Source: Bacteroidota bacterium
GTDB lineage: Bacteria; Bacteroidota; Bacteroidia; Bacteroidales; Cfx3-03
Length of the DNA: 7,860 nt
Assembly: GCA_030706265.1 (NCBI GenBank)
Contig: JAUZOX010000106.1
Span: 1-7,860, forward strand
Reading direction: 5' to 3'
In this document: one piece after another, positions 6,914 to 7,860 of the stretch
How the letters are laid out: each line of letters starts with the position of its first letter
Numbering within the stretch: position 1 is the stretch's first letter
The notes under the pieces: model-generated
The model's database searches: none
Told to the model about the DNA's origin: nothing
Seen by the model: only the letters and a program-made list of their open reading frames with translations
Made by a program: the position numbers and the translations under genes

Positions 6914-7860
6914 ATGAATCTTCATGAATACCAGGCTAAAGAAATTCTAAAAAAATATGGAGTTCTTGTCGGTGAAGGGATTGTTGCAGCGACGGCTGAC
7001 GAAGCGGTCGAGGCGGCTCAAAAGATCAATGCTATCAGTGGATCACAGGCTTGGGTCGTTAAGGCACAGATTCATGCCGGCGGACGTGGTAAAGGGGGGG
7101 GCGTAAAGTTTGCTACAACGCTGGATGACGTTCATGAAAAGGCATCGCAGGTTCTGGGAATGCATCTTGTTACGCCTCAAACCGGCGCAGATGGCAAATT
7201 GGTCCGTAAGGTTCTCATTCAGGAAGATGCTTATTATGAGGGTCCCAGCGTGAGAAAAGAATTTTATTTCAGCATATTGCTCGACCGGGCAACGAGCCGG
7301 CTCATGTTCATGTATTCGCCAAAGGGAGGAGTGGATATTGAAGAGGTTGCCGAACATAATCCGGAACAGATATTTGTTGAACACGTCGATCCCACCACGG
7401 GCTTAAAAGATTTTCAATGCCGTAAGATTGCCAATAATTATGGCCTGTCGGGAACGGCTTTTCACAATATGGTAAAATTCATCCGTTCCATTTACAATGC
7501 CTATATCGGATCGGATGCTACCCTCATTGAAATAAATCCCTTGCTTAAGGCTTCTGATGACCGGATATTGGCCATCGATGCAAAAGTCAATCTGGATAAC
7601 AATGCACTCTACCGTCATCCTGACCTTGCGGCATTACGGGACATCGATGAAGAAGATCCTACCGAAGTAGAGGCGGGTAATTATAACTTGAGTTATGTCA
7701 AGATGAACGGAAATGTGGGCTGTATGGTAAATGGGGCCGGACTTGCAATGGCAACCATGGACATTATCAAGCTATCGGGTGGCGATCCGGCTAACTTTTT
7801 GGATGTCGGGGGCTCAGCAAATGCGCAACGCGTTGAACAAGGTTTTCGGATCATTCTTTC
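6914..7860 (+). CDS. sucC: Succinyl-CoA ligase beta subunit (3' end cut by window edge)
   Basis: With SucD this enzyme interconverts succinyl-CoA and succinate while making or using a nucleoside triphosphate, in the citric acid cycle or its reductive/propionate branch. The 315 codons present start with MNLHEYQAKEIL, a hallmark of SucC. The ATP-grasp part contains VKAQIHAGGRGKGGGVK (49-65) and the Mg-binding region EINPL (Asn208) and Asp222, corresponding to Asn199 and Asp213 of the E. coli subunit. The CoA-ligase part begins with GNVGCMVNGAGLAM (266-279) and FLDVGGSA (295-302). Full-length family members are about 390-400 residues, so roughly 75-85 are missing off the right edge, where sucD would be expected next. 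ADP or GDP specificity cannot be read here. Only a weak purine-rich site, GAGA at 6906-6909, precedes the ATG. Transcription is divergent from lolD; no functional link is implied. Confidence 0.97.
   Translation, partial: MNLHEYQAKEILKKYGVLVGEGIVAATADEAVEAAQKINAISGSQAWVVKAQIHAGGRGKGGGVKFATTLDDVHEKASQVLGMHLVTPQTGADGKLVRKVLIQEDAYYEGPSVRKEFYFSILLDRATSRLMFMYSPKGGVDIEEVAEHNPEQIFVEHVDPTTGLKDFQCRKIANNYGLSGTAFHNMVKFIRSIYNAYIGSDATLIEINPLLKASDDRILAIDAKVNLDNNALYRHPDLAALRDIDEEDPTEVEAGNYNLSYVKMNGNVGCMVNGAGLAMATMDIIKLSGGDPANFLDVGGSANAQRVEQGFRIIL

Noticed and set aside
7043..7618. Minus-strand open frames opposite sucC
   Set aside because: sucC is recognisable throughout this stretch, and the antisense translations have no family features.
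1..7860. A new defence or mobile system centred on the SNF2 helicase
   Set aside because: SNF2 helicases do occur in some defence loci, but the neighbours here (a PLP enzyme, lolD, sucC) are housekeeping-like and no nuclease, methylase, integrase or toxin is present.

Overview
The window looks like a chromosomal stretch from a member of the Bacteroidota, probably a Bacteroidales-like or related marine/anaerobic lineage. This rests on promoter-like motifs of the TAnnTTTG type, the near absence of Shine-Dalgarno sites, a signal peptide ending in Ala-Gln, and 'YP..KL.EI' repeat proteins of a style common in this phylum. No mobile-gene cargo, CRISPR array, tRNA or rRNA was seen.

Layout: four minus-strand genes and one plus-strand gene. 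(1) Positions 1-2430 (minus) hold the first 810 codons of a SNF2-family helicase, cut by the left window edge just after the first ATPase lobe. (2) Positions 2521-2631 form a long inverted repeat with 19-bp ends, which can act as a terminator and resembles a MITE or IS-end remnant. (3) Positions 2639-4099 (minus) encode a class V aminotransferase-fold, cysteine-desulfurase-like PLP enzyme. (4) Positions 4255-6042 (minus) encode a secreted TPR-like repeat protein with an unrecognised C-terminal domain. (5) Positions 6073-6747 (minus) encode a LolD-type ABC ATPase, 30 bp upstream of the TPR gene and probably co-transcribed with it. (6) Positions 6914-7860 (plus) hold the first 315 codons of sucC, the succinyl-CoA ligase beta subunit, cut by the right window edge and transcribed divergently from lolD.

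The lolD and TPR genes probably form a short envelope-related operon; the PLP enzyme may be read through from it or use its own weak promoter 155 bp downstream. The helicase is insulated from the PLP gene by the hairpin and has its own candidate promoter. Both the helicase and lolD upstream regions carry the same 10-mer CAAAGTTAAT (plus-strand reading), which contains a perfect TAnnTTTG match on the minus strand. At lolD this element sits only 4 nt from the start codon, suggesting a leaderless transcript.

Most of the window is ordinary housekeeping or conserved accessory content. The points most worth checking are the possible leaderless lolD, the MITE-like terminator, the palindrome over the helicase promoter, the altered active-site motif of the PLP enzyme, and the regular 57-58-residue repeat architecture plus unknown C-terminal domain of the TPR protein. 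I did not find convincing evidence of a wholly new system.
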